Source: Macrosoma leucophasiata (lineage: Eukaryota > Arthropoda > Insecta > Lepidoptera > Hedylidae). From it: a stretch of DNA of 64,000 nucleotides. A program made the position numbers and the translations under genes. The notes beneath the pieces are model-generated. The model was not told where the DNA came from, searched no databases, and saw only the letters and a program-made list of their open reading frames with translations. Each line of letters begins with the position of its first letter. The stretch's first letter is position 1. Of the stretch, positions 24,445-36,165 are shown one piece after another. The DNA lies in assembly GCA_036365455.1 (NCBI GenBank), contig JAWQUS010000020.1, forward strand, positions 9,955,001-10,019,000. The letters are read 5' to 3'.

Positions 24445-27400
24445 TTACTTTTTAATTAATTTTCCCATCAAATGTTTGAATACTTCAATTTCTATATAGA
24501 TGTTTCTTAAATCACTTGCAAAGGGATTATACTCATCATGGGCAATATTCAAAGACTTGAACAAATAATTTGATAAATCATTACACATTGCCATTATATT
24601 TGATTCAGGTTCACTAAATATATTGCATAAAAATTCTCTATTCATGATTTTCCCCAAGCAGATATAAGGTTGTAAAAGCATAGTGTTATCACCAACATTT
24701 AAATTTTTATAAAAAATTACACTCAAATTTCTAATATCTTCATCACTATCTTGAAGAAGAATTATTGCAGTTTTTATAACATTCGTTTTAATAGAATTTT
24801 CATAACCATAAAACCCATTCCCTAATTCATTATTCGAGATTGTTGCTATAAATCTCATATCAATGTCTGATGTTTCTGGATCACTTAGAGAAAATATAAT
24901 TTCTGATAGATGTAACAAAGCATCTTCTATTTCACTGGTTCGTTCCTTATAATTTGCTAATAATCTAGCTGCATATGGAATCATGTACCTTATCTTGTAC
25001 AATACTGTCTGATTTTGTAAATGTGCCAAGAAAAATGACAAATCAATATCTTCATTCAAATCAAAGTGGATAGATATTTGATACAGAATCTTCCAAACCC
25101 AAGATGTTGTGTTTGTTTTTGTTAACAAAATTCTATGAATTTCTGCTAAAGCTTCTCTGGGGATATTACTGTCATTGTCAACTCTCTTAGAAATTATTTC
25201 ACAATATTTATCAAAATCATCAGAACTTAAAATGTGATTCAAAACTGCAGGTATTTTATTCCACTCAGACTTTAATAAATAGGTCACAATTCTCATGTTT
25301 GCCCAATAATGTATACCAGGTTCATGTGCTTTGTTACTGGATTCTGCAATTGTTTCCTCAATAAAATCAGGCTTTACACAAAATTCTTCATGAAATAATG
25401 TACTCTCCAGCTTCTCCTTGCATAAATAAGAATGACTTCCCGACTCAATTATTGAAATATAATAATCACTGATATTCTTCAATTTGGAATTGTGTTCATG
25501 AGAACTCATTTTATAACATTTTTCTAGCAACACAAGTTTTCCATGCAAGTCATTTTCAGATACTGGTGTTTGCATCAAGATATTTTCCATAGTTTGTAAA
25601 GGATAAATGTTAGATATGCATTTTGCTGTTAAACATCGTACAGCATGAATTGGACTGCCCAATAGCAATGTGAGACTTTTCAATAACTCATAATCACAGT
25701 CTTCTTGATCTCTTATGCTAAATGAGAAATTGTATCTTTTAGCAAAATTTGCAAGAATATTTAAAATGGGCACTACATTTGAGTGCCTTTGAATTTGATC
25801 ATTATAATCACCATAATTACTTAAATTCAACTGTACTAAAATATATTTCCACAGTTCAGGAGAATGTGATCGAAACTCATCACATGCTACTGAGGCAACC
25901 ACTTCTTCATCAGTCCCTGATGGTTTTTTTTGCCCTATTAATTTTTGTATAAGGGCACCATATAGTTGAAGAGCTGCATTCCTATAAAGACAAAACATTT
26001 GTCATTATTTAGTAAAATAGAAAATATAAAAAATTCTAATATATATTCATCTTACACAGTATATCAAATTATAAAGAACATTGGTCAAATCGTACCTGAT
26101 TGCGAACAGATAAGCCATGTATATGTAAAAAAAACAGAATAATTTTATTAATACTAAAAGTTATATATTTTTCTTGTAAAGAGCCAGAAAAAAAAGATAT
26201 TCATTTATTTCTAATTGTATGATCATTTTTAGAAGACATCTTGTTCCGATGTTCAGAACATACCGTTAACGTTTCATTTTTATACGATATGACTGTACTT
26301 GAAATGTTAATGAATATTCTATCCATTGGTAGTCGTTCATTATAATATGTAATAAGATTATTTGCACATTCAAATGTATTTAAATAATTATTTTGCACTG
26401 TTACTATTTACTTTTGGGGTCATTTTAATAAAAGTTATTATGATAATGTGTTTATATATTTCACTAATTGCGTATGATGGAACGATGACCTGCCGCGGTA
26501 TTTTTATAATTGTTTTACGGCTACGGATTCAAGTCCGTAACAGTCAATCTTCAGTAATTTTTATCTTCATTTCTTATGATAATAAATATCCATAATATGA
26601 TGGAATATGATGAGATGGCTCTAGTAAAGTGATGGGGACTTTACTAGGAGATTTTAGGAACATATGGAGGCAACAAATTATTTTCTTGTGGTATTATTAG
26701 ATCTTGGCTCTAAGGATATATTTTTTTAATGGAAATAAGTTTGGGTAATAAAAACAACCACAAATCAGTTTAATTTGATTCTGTACTCTGGAAAGTCCAG
26801 TCTCTATGGAGATTTGGCCATTCTTCTTTGATGATTACCTTATTTGCCAGTGACTGTTGGTAAGATTTTCAAAGGCTAGTTGGGCCAATTTTCTTGAGTA
26901 GAACATAACATCTGAAGCTAAGCTGCTATCAGTGACAATTTTAGTAAGAAAATGTATATAAATAGCCTTTGGCAAGTCCTTTTCATTGTCTATATCATTT
27001 GTTTCTGCTCCACTTGGTAGATCTTCCACATTCATATATCTTTCTAGGAATGTATTCATAAAATAGTGAAAAAGAGGCTGTAACAACTTTTACATGTCAT
27101 TTCAGGAACACTTTAGTAAGTTAATATTTTTTACACAATAGAGCTGTAAATACTTACTTTGCCTTTTTTCATATCACTGCAAGCAATTCTGTGAACCATT
27201 ATGGACAACCCTGCACCTCTTCGTGTTACTGATGCCATTTTAATGGTTTCTCTTACAAAATCACTTAATTTTGTCATCAACAGGGACAGAGGTAATCCTG
27301 CATTAACTGAACTGTCAGTTAGTGAAGTTAAGTGCTGAATACTTTTTCCTGGAATTGGTGACAATAAATTGATGATGATTTATTCACTAATAAAAATAAA

Positions 27401-30400
27401 ATGAAACATTTTTTATATTAGGGGCCATCCATAAAATACGTTCGCATTCAAGGGGGGGGAGTCTCGCTAAGCGTGACGGGGGGTCCACGGCTACGTGACG
27501 TTCGCAATTCATTTATCAGTTTAAAATATTTTATTTTAAATTAATGTTTCATCAAAAATTTTATATTCGTGGGGGGGGGAGTTCTAAATGCAGGGGAGTC
27601 TTAGTTTTTGTGACGCAATATTTTTAGGGGGTCATAGAGTGTGACACAGCGTGACAATAGAGGGGAGGGTGTCAGAAATGGCTTCTTTTAGGGTGACGTA
27701 TTTTATGGACGGCCCCTTACCAAGTGCAACACCAGCAGCTTCAATGGCTCCCTTATGACGAGAGGTTTCAAGCACATGAATAATAATATTTAAACTTTTT
27801 TCACAAACATTGATACTGGTATCTTTTTTATAATACAGAATTAAGAGTGATGCTAAGTCACACGATGCCTGTAATAAAAGAAATCAAGTATTTTCGCAAT
27901 GCACACACAGATTTAATTTTATCATAAAAAAATATATAATATATTAAATAAATATCAGTAACCTTGACATTTAACCATATACTGTTCAAAACAATTTGGT
28001 GTAGGCCTGAGATTTTTGTTTCATCTTCACTATTGTTATTATATCCAGATTTTTGTATGATATTTTCTATCATGTCATTCATTTTAGAAAAATCTGAACT
28101 AGTGGAAGACTCTTGTTCCCAAGCAAATTGGCTTGAAATACCATCCAACATATCTAATAGTGACATAATAATCTCTGGTTGGATTTGTAATGTGTATGAG
28201 TTTTCAAAACTGACATCCAAAATAGCATGTAGAATGCTAATATAGGCATGCAACTGTTTGCCTTGTTCAATGGCTTCTACAATTTCTCGATTTAATTTGA
28301 ACTCATTGTGCAGCTCATAGTAAGCAAAGTTAAATAGGTCTTCTATAGTTTTAAATATTAGCCCATCAGGTTTTTCTCTTAGAATAATATTTGCGACTAA
28401 TTTAAACAAAATCTGACCACAATTAATTTTATAAAAATATTTACTTCTTATACTTTTAGTGGCTTCTTCAACTAAATCTTCTATGATATGTTTGTGTTTT
28501 AGTTCAACCATGTAGTGCTTCAATAATAATTCAAGTGTAGTATATTTTACATCATCAGCAGAATCCTTCAGAAGACTGATTAATTTCTTGGTACAACAAT
28601 CATCATATAAAAGCCATACTCCCTTTTCTGCCAACATATTAATTGACAAATGTTTAGATGATTTTACATTTTTCTGTCTCTTCTTTGGGACAGCTTTTAA
28701 ACTTTTAAAAATAATATCAGTTACTTTGATAGTTGTAATTTTTCTTTGATAATTTCCATTAAAATTTAATGAAGTAACAATTAATTCTTGCAGTTTTCTA
28801 TAAAATGTATTCCAGTGATTTCTATCATCATTATTGACTTTGCTTACATTTGTGAAATTCATAGATATATGCATTAGATAATAATTCAAACTGTTAATCA
28901 TATTTATACGTAACACTGTACAATCAGAGTTAATATTATTATGCAGGTAATTTAAAATCAATGTACACTGTATTTCAGTTGGTAACTTTATTCTATGACC
29001 CATGGAAACTATATCAAATGCCATTACTCTTATACTAGTATTACAGTGTTGTATGCCACTTAATATAGCATTTTCAATTAATGAACATTCAGAGTTCCAC
29101 TCATAATTTCGAAGATTTAGTTTAATACCCTGTCTTATTATACCCAGCACACTATACATTGTTTTCTCAGTGTTTTCACAGGATTCTAGTTTGTTGAGAA
29201 TTATTGATATTAAAGATGGAAATAATTTTAAAGTTGATAGCCACCAATAGTTGAGAAAGTTTTCAGTTGCTTTATCTGATGTACTGCATAAAATATCCAT
29301 TATTTTACTCAAGACTGTTTCACACCATTCATCATCAGATTTCAGTTTCTTTAAAATTGCATAATACATATCGGCACCTGCTGAAACTAGTCCTGGTTTA
29401 TGTAAACTGTACATAATTCCTTCTATCCAGTCATTTCCATGTAGTAGTTTATCAATTGTATAAGTGCTCTGTTCTATTATTTCTGACAGCATTAAATATT
29501 TAGCTTTATTCCAATAGAAGTTATTTATATCTTTTAAAATCGTGTCGTAAACATCACTTTCTAATATTGTTAACACACACTGAAAAATTGTTCTATTCAA
29601 ATTTCTTATTCCAGTTATAGGATTCTCCCAATTGTGATTGATTATATTCAATAATATAAGCTGGTTTTCTTTGTTCAATAAAGAATTTTGCTTATCTGAA
29701 CCAATCAGTTTCTTAAAAAAACTTAATATCTTGAAAGTTATAAATGTATATTGGGAATATTTGTAAGCGTTAAACACTAATAAATCAAAAAATGCTTGCA
29801 AAACCGTTTCTAATAAGTTACTATTTTGGATCTGCAATAGATAACAAGACTGGAACATTCCATAGATCACAGACATAACAAATGCAGTTTTGCTATCATC
29901 ATCTGATTTTGACTTGTATAACTCTCTATGAGCTGTTTCCAAAATTATTTTTAAATGCAAATCTTGCTGATCAGTATACCCTAAAACTGTATAATAACAT
30001 GTTGAGCAAAATAACTGGTCATCAAACTCATTAAAGCCAGTGGTTAAATGAAGCCAAAGGGAAACCAGTATTTTTTCGTATTCATCATTTTGTTTGTGAT
30101 TTTCTCGGAATAAATTCTTCAGTTTCATGAAGCTCTCCTGAAATATTAAAGTCATTATAATAATATTAGCAAAATCATTGACAATACATTCAATTCAAGT
30201 TAACTCTTCAAGGAACGTAAAGCTGGCGGTAACTCCGGAAAAATTGAAAATCAATTGTCATATTTTTCTTGTGACTTGACAGCTTATCATTTTACTTGTG
30301 ATCTTGTCATGATACACATGCTTATGTATTTAAAAAAGCTACTAATATGTAATTTTATTTATCATATACATTAAAACAGTAATGAAATGCATGCTTAGAT

Positions 30401-30563
30401 TTTTGTGGAACATTTGGTGTGTAAGTTATCACCCATGTGAACTGCATGGTTATTTATTTTTTACTTTAATTATTTATAAAAAAATAATTACCTGTATAAC
30501 TTGTATTTGTAAATCTTTTGTTGAAACATTCAGTTTTAAAATTATATCATCAACAGGTGACAT
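24445..30563 (-). CDS. THADA: THADA homologue (DUF2428/HEAT-repeat tRNA methylation cofactor), 6 coding exons
   Basis: Coding exons: 30563-30492, 30137-27963, 27868-27721, 27348-27158, 27077-26839 and 25981-24445. All junction phases agree. The product is about 1453 residues, shorter than human THADA (about 1950). The family (yeast Trm732) partners the FTSJ1/Trm7 enzyme in 2'-O-methylation of tRNA position 32; in flies THADA also affects SERCA and energy storage. The protein is helical and HEAT-like. The conserved DUF2428 core covers ETSRHKGAIEAAGVAL, RRGAGLSIMVHRIACSD and WQIRNAALQLYGALIQKL. The start is MSPVDDIILKLN; an AG at 30575 just upstream may mark a non-coding first exon. The donor of the third coding exon is formed together with a MITE. 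Confidence 0.88.
27421..27716. mobile_element. 296-bp Harbinger-like MITE in a THADA intron
   Basis: Inverted ends GGGGCCATCCATAAAATACG and CGTATTTTATGGACGGCCCC, flanked by TTA at 27418-27420 and 27717-27719. TTA duplications fit PIF/Harbinger elements. G-runs occur inside. On the minus strand its right end directly follows the exon 27868-27721 donor (GTAA then GG). Confidence 0.85.
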
Positions 30564-30802
30564 TTCAATTGATCCTGTAAAAGAATATTATTTCCATTAA
30601 TCTTTGTATACTAAAGTGACTATATATGACAAACTAAGCAACATAAATATTACCTCAATAAATAACTTTGAATAAAAATACAGATTGTATAATCGTCAGG
30701 GTAAATGAGATAGCCAATTCAAAATGAAATGAAATTTACTAAATAATCTATATTTACAATTTATAAATATCACATAAGAATATTTTAAAAAGAACTAGGT
30801 AA

Positions 30803-31054
30803 TCACTGTTGTGGTTCTTTGATCGGTTCAAAACCTTCCTTTTGCATTTTTTCTTTGAAAATTTCATAGTCTCGTTTTCTATCAAAATGTGTTACCCATT
30901 TAGGGGGGCATGACTTTTCGAATATTTTTCTAAACTCAGCACAGACCCTGGGCCTTTTAGATTCATCTGTAATACTTTTATCATCTAAACATTCCCAGTA
31001 ACGATCTCTAGAATCCCAACAAATTTTCCTTTGCTCTTTATCGGGGAACGACAT
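30803..31054 (-). CDS. COA6: COA6, cytochrome c oxidase assembly factor 6
   Basis: A single 83-codon coding exon. COA6 acts in the mitochondrial intermembrane space in copper delivery to the Cu-A site of COX2 and is imported through the MIA40 disulphide relay. The protein shows the family's twin-cysteine helices: CWDSRDRYWEC (CX9C, residues 12-22) and CAEFRKIFEKSC (CX10C, about 38-49), the mixed spacing typical of COA6. WVTHFDRKRDYEIFKEKM follows. The start MSFPDKEQRK is preceded by a possible acceptor (TTTTAG at about 31071-31076), so an upstream non-coding exon is likely. It lies 240 bp upstream of the THADA start codon on the same strand, leaving little room for a separate THADA promoter. 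Confidence 0.92.
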   Translation of the reverse strand: MSFPDKEQRKICWDSRDRYWECLDDKSITDESKRPRVCAEFRKIFEKSCPPKWVTHFDRKRDYEIFKEKMQKEGFEPIKEPQQ

Positions 31055-31079
31055 CTTTGGATTAATGACCTAAAATAAG

Positions 31080-31944
31080 AAAAGTTTGCATTGTACCAAG
31101 GGAAATAATGGCACACATAATAATTTGCTACAGAGTCGCTAATCGTGAGATGGAGTTAAAACTTTTTAGAGATAAATATCTACACATTTAAAAGTTATGT
31201 AATTCAACAAATCACCTAAACTGTTCCGATTAAAACCGTAATTGTACATTTTTACTCCAGAACATCGTTCCTTGATTTAATTAGTATTGCCTGAACTTTA
31301 TTGAAATCTATAAATGAAACTTACTTGTTCTAGTGTTTAAGTTAAATATCCTTATTTTAATTAATATCTAATAAGTGGATTTAGAGAATTTTAATCAAAT
31401 ATTTCTGGTTCCTGTATAACTTGAAAGTATAACCTCAAATTAATTTGTCAATGTCAAATTTTAAGACGTTTTGTTACTCGCCACAGAGTATATTTGTATA
31501 GTTATTCACGCATACCCACAGACTAAGTTAGAAAGGTATGTTCCGTTATATATATAAGCAACAGATCCCAGGATCCCAGGAACCCAGACATTACATATTT
31601 TCTTAAAAATAAAATATATGAAATACTATGTGTTAGTACATACTTACATTTTTTAAAGTCTGAGCTTATTTTTAAGTATATTTTATTATGCGCTTAATCT
31701 GCATGAACGCGCGTGGATGCATTTTCTGCGTGTTCGGTTGTGCCTGTTTTCTATACAAACGGAGATACTTACAAGCACCGCGAACTCCTTGGTGTAGTAT
31801 ATCCAATATCTATTTCGACCTTTACACTACAATTAAGAGCTAGCGGGCTCAGTGCCTGATTAGCCATGTAGCAGGAGGCAGCAAATGCTACGGGACTTGG
31901 CTAGAGTGAGACAGGTATATGATGGTGACCAAAACTAAACGTTT
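31080..31944. other. Gap between COA6 and the repeat cluster
   Basis: AT-rich, with no coding frame. It should hold the COA6 promoter. A tandem GATCCCAGGA/ACCCAG motif occurs at about 31565-31590. From 31840 to 31925 there is a segment that may be part of a dispersed repeat, class not recognised. Confidence 0.4.
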
Positions 31945-32235
31945 TTACTCGTGGTAGGAGTTCCAGTGCTCCTGCACTGGAACTCCTACCTCGCTAAGCT
32001 CGAGGGTGTAGGCACCACCGTATTACGTTATCTATCTGTCGCCAAATAGTATCGTTCAACACTATCGTGTAGATGGTATTATAGCTGGTAATGTTGGTCA
32101 CGTAATAACTATCACAGATACATAACCACTTACGTCTCATGGATAGCAACGCATTTTCACCTCTGGTTTTATTGTACTTAGATGTCTATAGGCTTCAATC
32201 ATCACTTAACACCAATGTGAGCTGCGTGCTTCGCG
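31945..32235 (-). mobile_element. CTGGTGGTAG-family half copy with a terminal hairpin
   Basis: The outer end is duplicated as a perfect 16-bp stem hairpin (31953-31968 and 31975-31990, built on GGAGTTCCAGTG). It is followed by GCTCGAGGGTGTAGGCACCAC and inner words ending at CATCACTTAACACCAATGTG. No coding capacity. Confidence 0.65.
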
Positions 32236-32307
32236 GGCGGGCCGCAAATTCACTGAATGAAACACAAAACGCTTCATTTGTTTTATATTTTGAGAAAATT
32301 AAACCGG

Positions 32308-32803
32308 AACATGTAACGGGAATAATGCACACTCTAACACCCCGATTAGGAAATCGAGTTATACATGAACTGAAATCACAAGTTTACTTATGTATTTAAT
32401 ATTTTTAATTTAAGAAATAAGTTGTCCGCAATTTGTACTAACAGTATGCACACCCTATGCATATATGCACTTACCCTCTACCTACGGCAGCACAAAACAC
32501 ACGAACCTACTAACACACTCACACTGTTGTAATGTGATGTACTGTAACTTGCGTAACTGTAAAAAGTACGTCTCAACGAGTTCTAATAAACTTGTTGAGA
32601 CTAGCATTTTATTTTGGATAGATGTTAATGTCATTTTCGTTGGTATTGACCGTACACTAAATCGGTGACCATAATTTCCTGAATTGTAATTAATTTTGGG
32701 ACAAAATATTACCTATATCAAAAATGCCTGAAATCGATTCGGTTATCGATTCTGAACTAACTAGTTTCAGGTTGTACATTCAATCCTGTTACACGTTGTA
32801 TAA
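32308..32803 (-). mobile_element. MITE of the ACAACGTGTAACAGG family, abutting the MTHFR stop codon
   Basis: Shares its ends (ACATGTAACGGGAATAATGC and, inverted, CAATCCTGTTACACGTTGTA) and interior with the copies at 18794-19807 and 46644-47195. Its right end lies about 3-4 bases from the MTHFR stop (32809-32807). Read in the MTHFR direction, it supplies an AATAAA at 32613-32608. Confidence 0.75.
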
Positions 32804-32806
32804 TAG

Positions 32807-34143
32807 TTATACTACTTTGATAATTGTAGTTGCTTTATCAATATTATTTAATGTAAAGAAGTGAAAATGTTTAACATTTAATTCCTTTAGATTCTTTACT
32901 AAGTTAGCAACCACTTCAAGTCCAATTTTATGCTGTATCTGTTGTATTATATTATCACTTACATTAACTTTGCATATATTTGTAAAGTTACATAACTGTT
33001 TATAAGTGTCATAAGGAAATATTCCAGGCAAAATTGGGATGTTAATACCAATATTATTGCATTTGTTAACGAATTCACTAAAGACATTGGTATCAAAGAA
33101 AGCTTGTGTTATAATAAAATCGGCGCCACAATCAACTTTTTCCTTTAGATGTAACAACTTTTCATCTCTTTCTGGAAATCCAGCCACACCAATGCAAAAA
33201 TAGTTGCCCGAGATTTTCCTTATATGCGATATCAATTCTTGAGTACTTTTGAAATCGGAAACTTCTCTGTCATAGTTTTCTGTAATAAATAAAAAGATTT
33301 AGTACATCCAAAGGAGATGTTGCGAACTCGGCTCTGGTTTGTACACTACCTCAAAAAATGGGTAATTTAAAGAAGAATCCGAAAAAAATACAATTAATTT
33401 ATTCAAGAATATATTTTAGAGTTACAACCACATTTAATTCAAACGATTTTATCATTTTCAACTATGTTAAACATGGCGGCGACACAGCCGACACTTGGGA
33501 TCAATCGATTTTGATAGTATTTAGAAAATATTACTTTTTTCTCCAAGTACTTTATAATCAAAATACAATTTAAAAACTGAAAATGTCAAAATTACATTGC
33601 CCGCCATATTCGCCATGTTGGTTTGAGTTGCAATTCTAACTGCAAATAATATTTTGTAACTGCAAACAAAGCTAAATAAGTGAAAATATGCAGTAAAAAA
33701 CGTTTTTATATTGATATTGCCTGTTTAATGATATCGTGTACAATACATGGCCGGAGGTCCATACATTTTTGCAACATCTCCTTTGAGTTCCCAATCAAAA
33801 CATGCTCTACCTCGATGTTTCACTTACCTCCCAATATTACAAATAAATTGCAGATCCCCACTTCTTGAAGGTTTACTAGAAGCCTGTTCATATATTCTTT
33901 CTTTAACTTGTTACAGGATAAATGCAATAAAACATGTTTTTTCCTTCCGATTAATTTTTTAGCTAGTGCTATAGGTGGTAAATCCAAATCTATATAGTCA
34001 TATAGAGTCGCATGCCACGTAACAGCAAAGAATGTTGGTTCGAACTCTACATCATTTAATCGGTCTTCTATAAAATCAGGTGTAACCTCAAAAGAATAGG
34101 AAAACTCGTCTGCATTGGCTATTACATCGACTATTTTACTCAT
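32807..34143 (-). CDS. MTHFR: Methylenetetrahydrofolate reductase, catalytic-domain-only form (2 exons)
   Basis: Exons 34143-33828 and 33279-32807 join in phase (G|AA) to give 262 residues. MTHFR reduces 5,10-methylene-THF to 5-methyl-THF with FAD. The catalytic Glu is visible in SYSFEVTPD (Glu19). The barrel words ICNLFVILG, CIGVAGFPERDEKL, CGADFIITQAFFD, NIPILPGIFPYDTYKQL and the closing strand HFHFFTLNNIDKA follow in order. The protein stops where bacterial MetF stops (about 296 residues in E. coli) and lacks the C-terminal S-adenosylmethionine-binding regulatory domain of animal MTHFR (about 650 residues). At the position of the conserved RGD the junction codon gives LGE, so the Asp is a Glu. 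It could be a diverged paralogue; a full-length gene might exist elsewhere. Confidence 0.85.
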
Positions 34144-34600
34144 TTTCAATTTTATTGTTGTCTTACTTGGCCAACCGTAGCACTGTCAAGATTAAAAGTT
34201 TGTTCTCACTAAAATATGTATAAAATATTAAGTAGATCAAGTTGAGTGATTCGATTACGAAAATTATAAAAACAAGATATTGATAGAGTTGTTTGGACTT
34301 TCAACTCCCAATTCCACAGACTAAAGATAACGTTATGTTTTTTCTTTAGTTGATAATGTTTAGCACATTAAATAGTAAAGTAGATTTAGTAGGTTCCTAA
34401 AAAATAAGTAGAAATATTTTGAGGAATCTATTTAAAGTACCTATAGATACTTACGATTAAAAATTTATGAGGCGAGCAAAATAAAACAAGATACGTCGTT
34501 TTTCTGTGGGTATTATTGTATTGGCTGCTCTAATACATTGATATAACAATCGGCTGTGTAGGTATCACAACCAAAATCTAAGTTATAAAATGAAGTCATC
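34144..34600. other. MTHFR upstream region
   Basis: AT-rich and non-coding; it should include the MTHFR promoter and leader. Nothing else recognised. Confidence 0.35.
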
Positions 34601-34604
34601 TAAA

Positions 34605-35475
34605 TATAAAAGCCCATTGAAATAAAACTATTTTTACGGATTTATCTCGCGTATATTAAACTAAAATGATTTTTAAAATCAACCAGACGTTTCGGTCGCT
34701 TTTCAGCTTCCGTGGTCCCGGGTAGACTGAGGTGACATTTGTCTGACAGAAGTTTGAAAAAATTATATGCAGCTACCTCCATCGATTTCGTAAACGCCTT
34801 GCGTAGCGTTCAGGATTAACACAATAATTACTTATGGTATCTTGAGGTCTAGCAGACTGCTGCGGCTGGGATTTAATCTTGCTAAGTATGGGATCCCATG
34901 ATGTTGATAATCGCCATCCATCTTTATTGAAATTTGGGTGTTTTTTAATTTCAATAGCCTCGCGTACCATTCGTGGAATGGGTTTGTGTTCTCTAGCGAG
35001 TATTTGAATTTTATCAAACCGGATGTAATGGTTCGGCTTATCCGCTATGTGTTCACAGACTGCAGACCTCCCTGTCCTTCGGTTTTTGACATCAGCAATG
35101 TGCTCTTTAACGCGGGTGGATACAGCTCTCTTCGTTTGACCAATATATGAGAGTCCACAATCACAATCTAATTTATAAATGCCAGAATTTTGTAATGGAA
35201 TATTACTTCTCTCGTACTCTTCTTCGTCTGCAAGACCTCAAGATACCATAAGTAATTATTGTGTTAATCCTGAACGCTACGCAAGGCGTTTACGAAATCG
35301 ATGGAGGTAGCTACATATAATTTTTTCAAACTTCTGTCAGACAAATGTCACCTCAGTCTGCCCGGGACCACGGAAGCTGAAAAGCGACCGAAACGTCGGG
35401 TTGATTTTAAAAATTATTTTAGTTTCATATACGCGATATAAATCCGTAAAAATAGTTTTATTTCAATGAGTGTAG
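34605..35475 (-). mobile_element. Penelope-like element 3' fragment with GIY-YIG domain and inverted terminal repeats
   Basis: The left arm (about 34605-34853) and right arm (about 35232-35475) are inverted copies of roughly 240 bp, with words such as AATAAAACTATTTTTACGGATT and CTTTTCAGCTTCCGTGGTCC. Between them, and into the left arm, the minus strand encodes a GIY-YIG nuclease-like segment: SGIYKLDCDCGLSYIGQTKR, then TRVKEH, CEHIADKPNHYIRF, ARE.KPIPRMVREAIEIKKH. A GIY-YIG domain at the C-terminus and inverted flanking repeats are characteristic of Penelope-like retroelements. The reverse transcriptase is missing, so the copy is truncated. A further end fragment lies at 45818-45905. Confidence 0.85.
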
Positions 35476-35479
35476 CTAG

Positions 35480-35960
35480 CGAAAATCTAAGAACATATCA
35501 TATAAAAGCCCAGTTCAGGCATAATAATATATAGGTACATAATGGAATGCAAACATAAAATAGTACAATTATATAATTGGTACAAAAAACTTGTTCAAAC
35601 CGGATATAGTTAGATGGATACGAATACAAAATCGTTCTAAAAGATTTCGTTGTCTTATCCCTTAAATAATGAAGTTGGCCCTATCATGGTATATTATTAA
35701 GTTGTAGGTAGATATATTATTATGTATGATGGTATTAATTAATTGTTCTCAAAGTATACGGGATTATTTAAAAATAGTTCAAAGTTCAGCAATAAATTGT
35801 TATAAAATAAAGTAGGTACCAACTTTAATTCCAAGGTCCAAGAATCATCAGAGCTATAGGCAAGTACTTAGGTAGGTAGGTACATCGTAATTATGGTTTT
35901 ATAGCAATTATTCATATTTCTGTGGTGTGGTTTTATATTATGTCAATGCAATGATATAAA
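35480..35960. other. Intergenic stretch
   Basis: AT-rich, no gene or named repeat recognised. Contains TAGGTAGGTA-type words near 35870. Confidence 0.4.
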
Positions 35961-35963
35961 TTT

Positions 35964-36165
35964 GACGACCCGGTTAGTCCAGCGGAGACGACCTTTTGAT
36001 TCGAAGGGTCGCGGGTTCGATCACCGCACCTGGACAAATATTTGTATGGCCTACAGGTATTTGTTTCGGATCTGGGTGTTTGTTTATTTGTTTTGCGTGT
36101 ACAACGGCAACCACGACACAGGATTATACCTAGTGTAAGGCTGTGAGTGTAAGCGTACTTATTTT
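35964..36165 (+). mobile_element. tRNA-derived SINE
   Basis: The tRNA-like head has a B-box-like GGGTTCGATCACCGC and an A-box-like TTAGTCCAGCGG. The body ACAAATATTTGTATGGCCTA through ACGACACAGGATTATA is shared with 58594-58802. The tail is A-rich. Confidence 0.8.

Noticed and set aside
26201..26398. A 65-codon minus frame in a THADA intron
   Set aside because: Flanking THADA exons already join perfectly in phase (AG|G); the piece has no family signature.
32139..32399. An 86-codon plus frame near MTHFR
   Set aside because: It crosses two transposon fragments and has no independent support.
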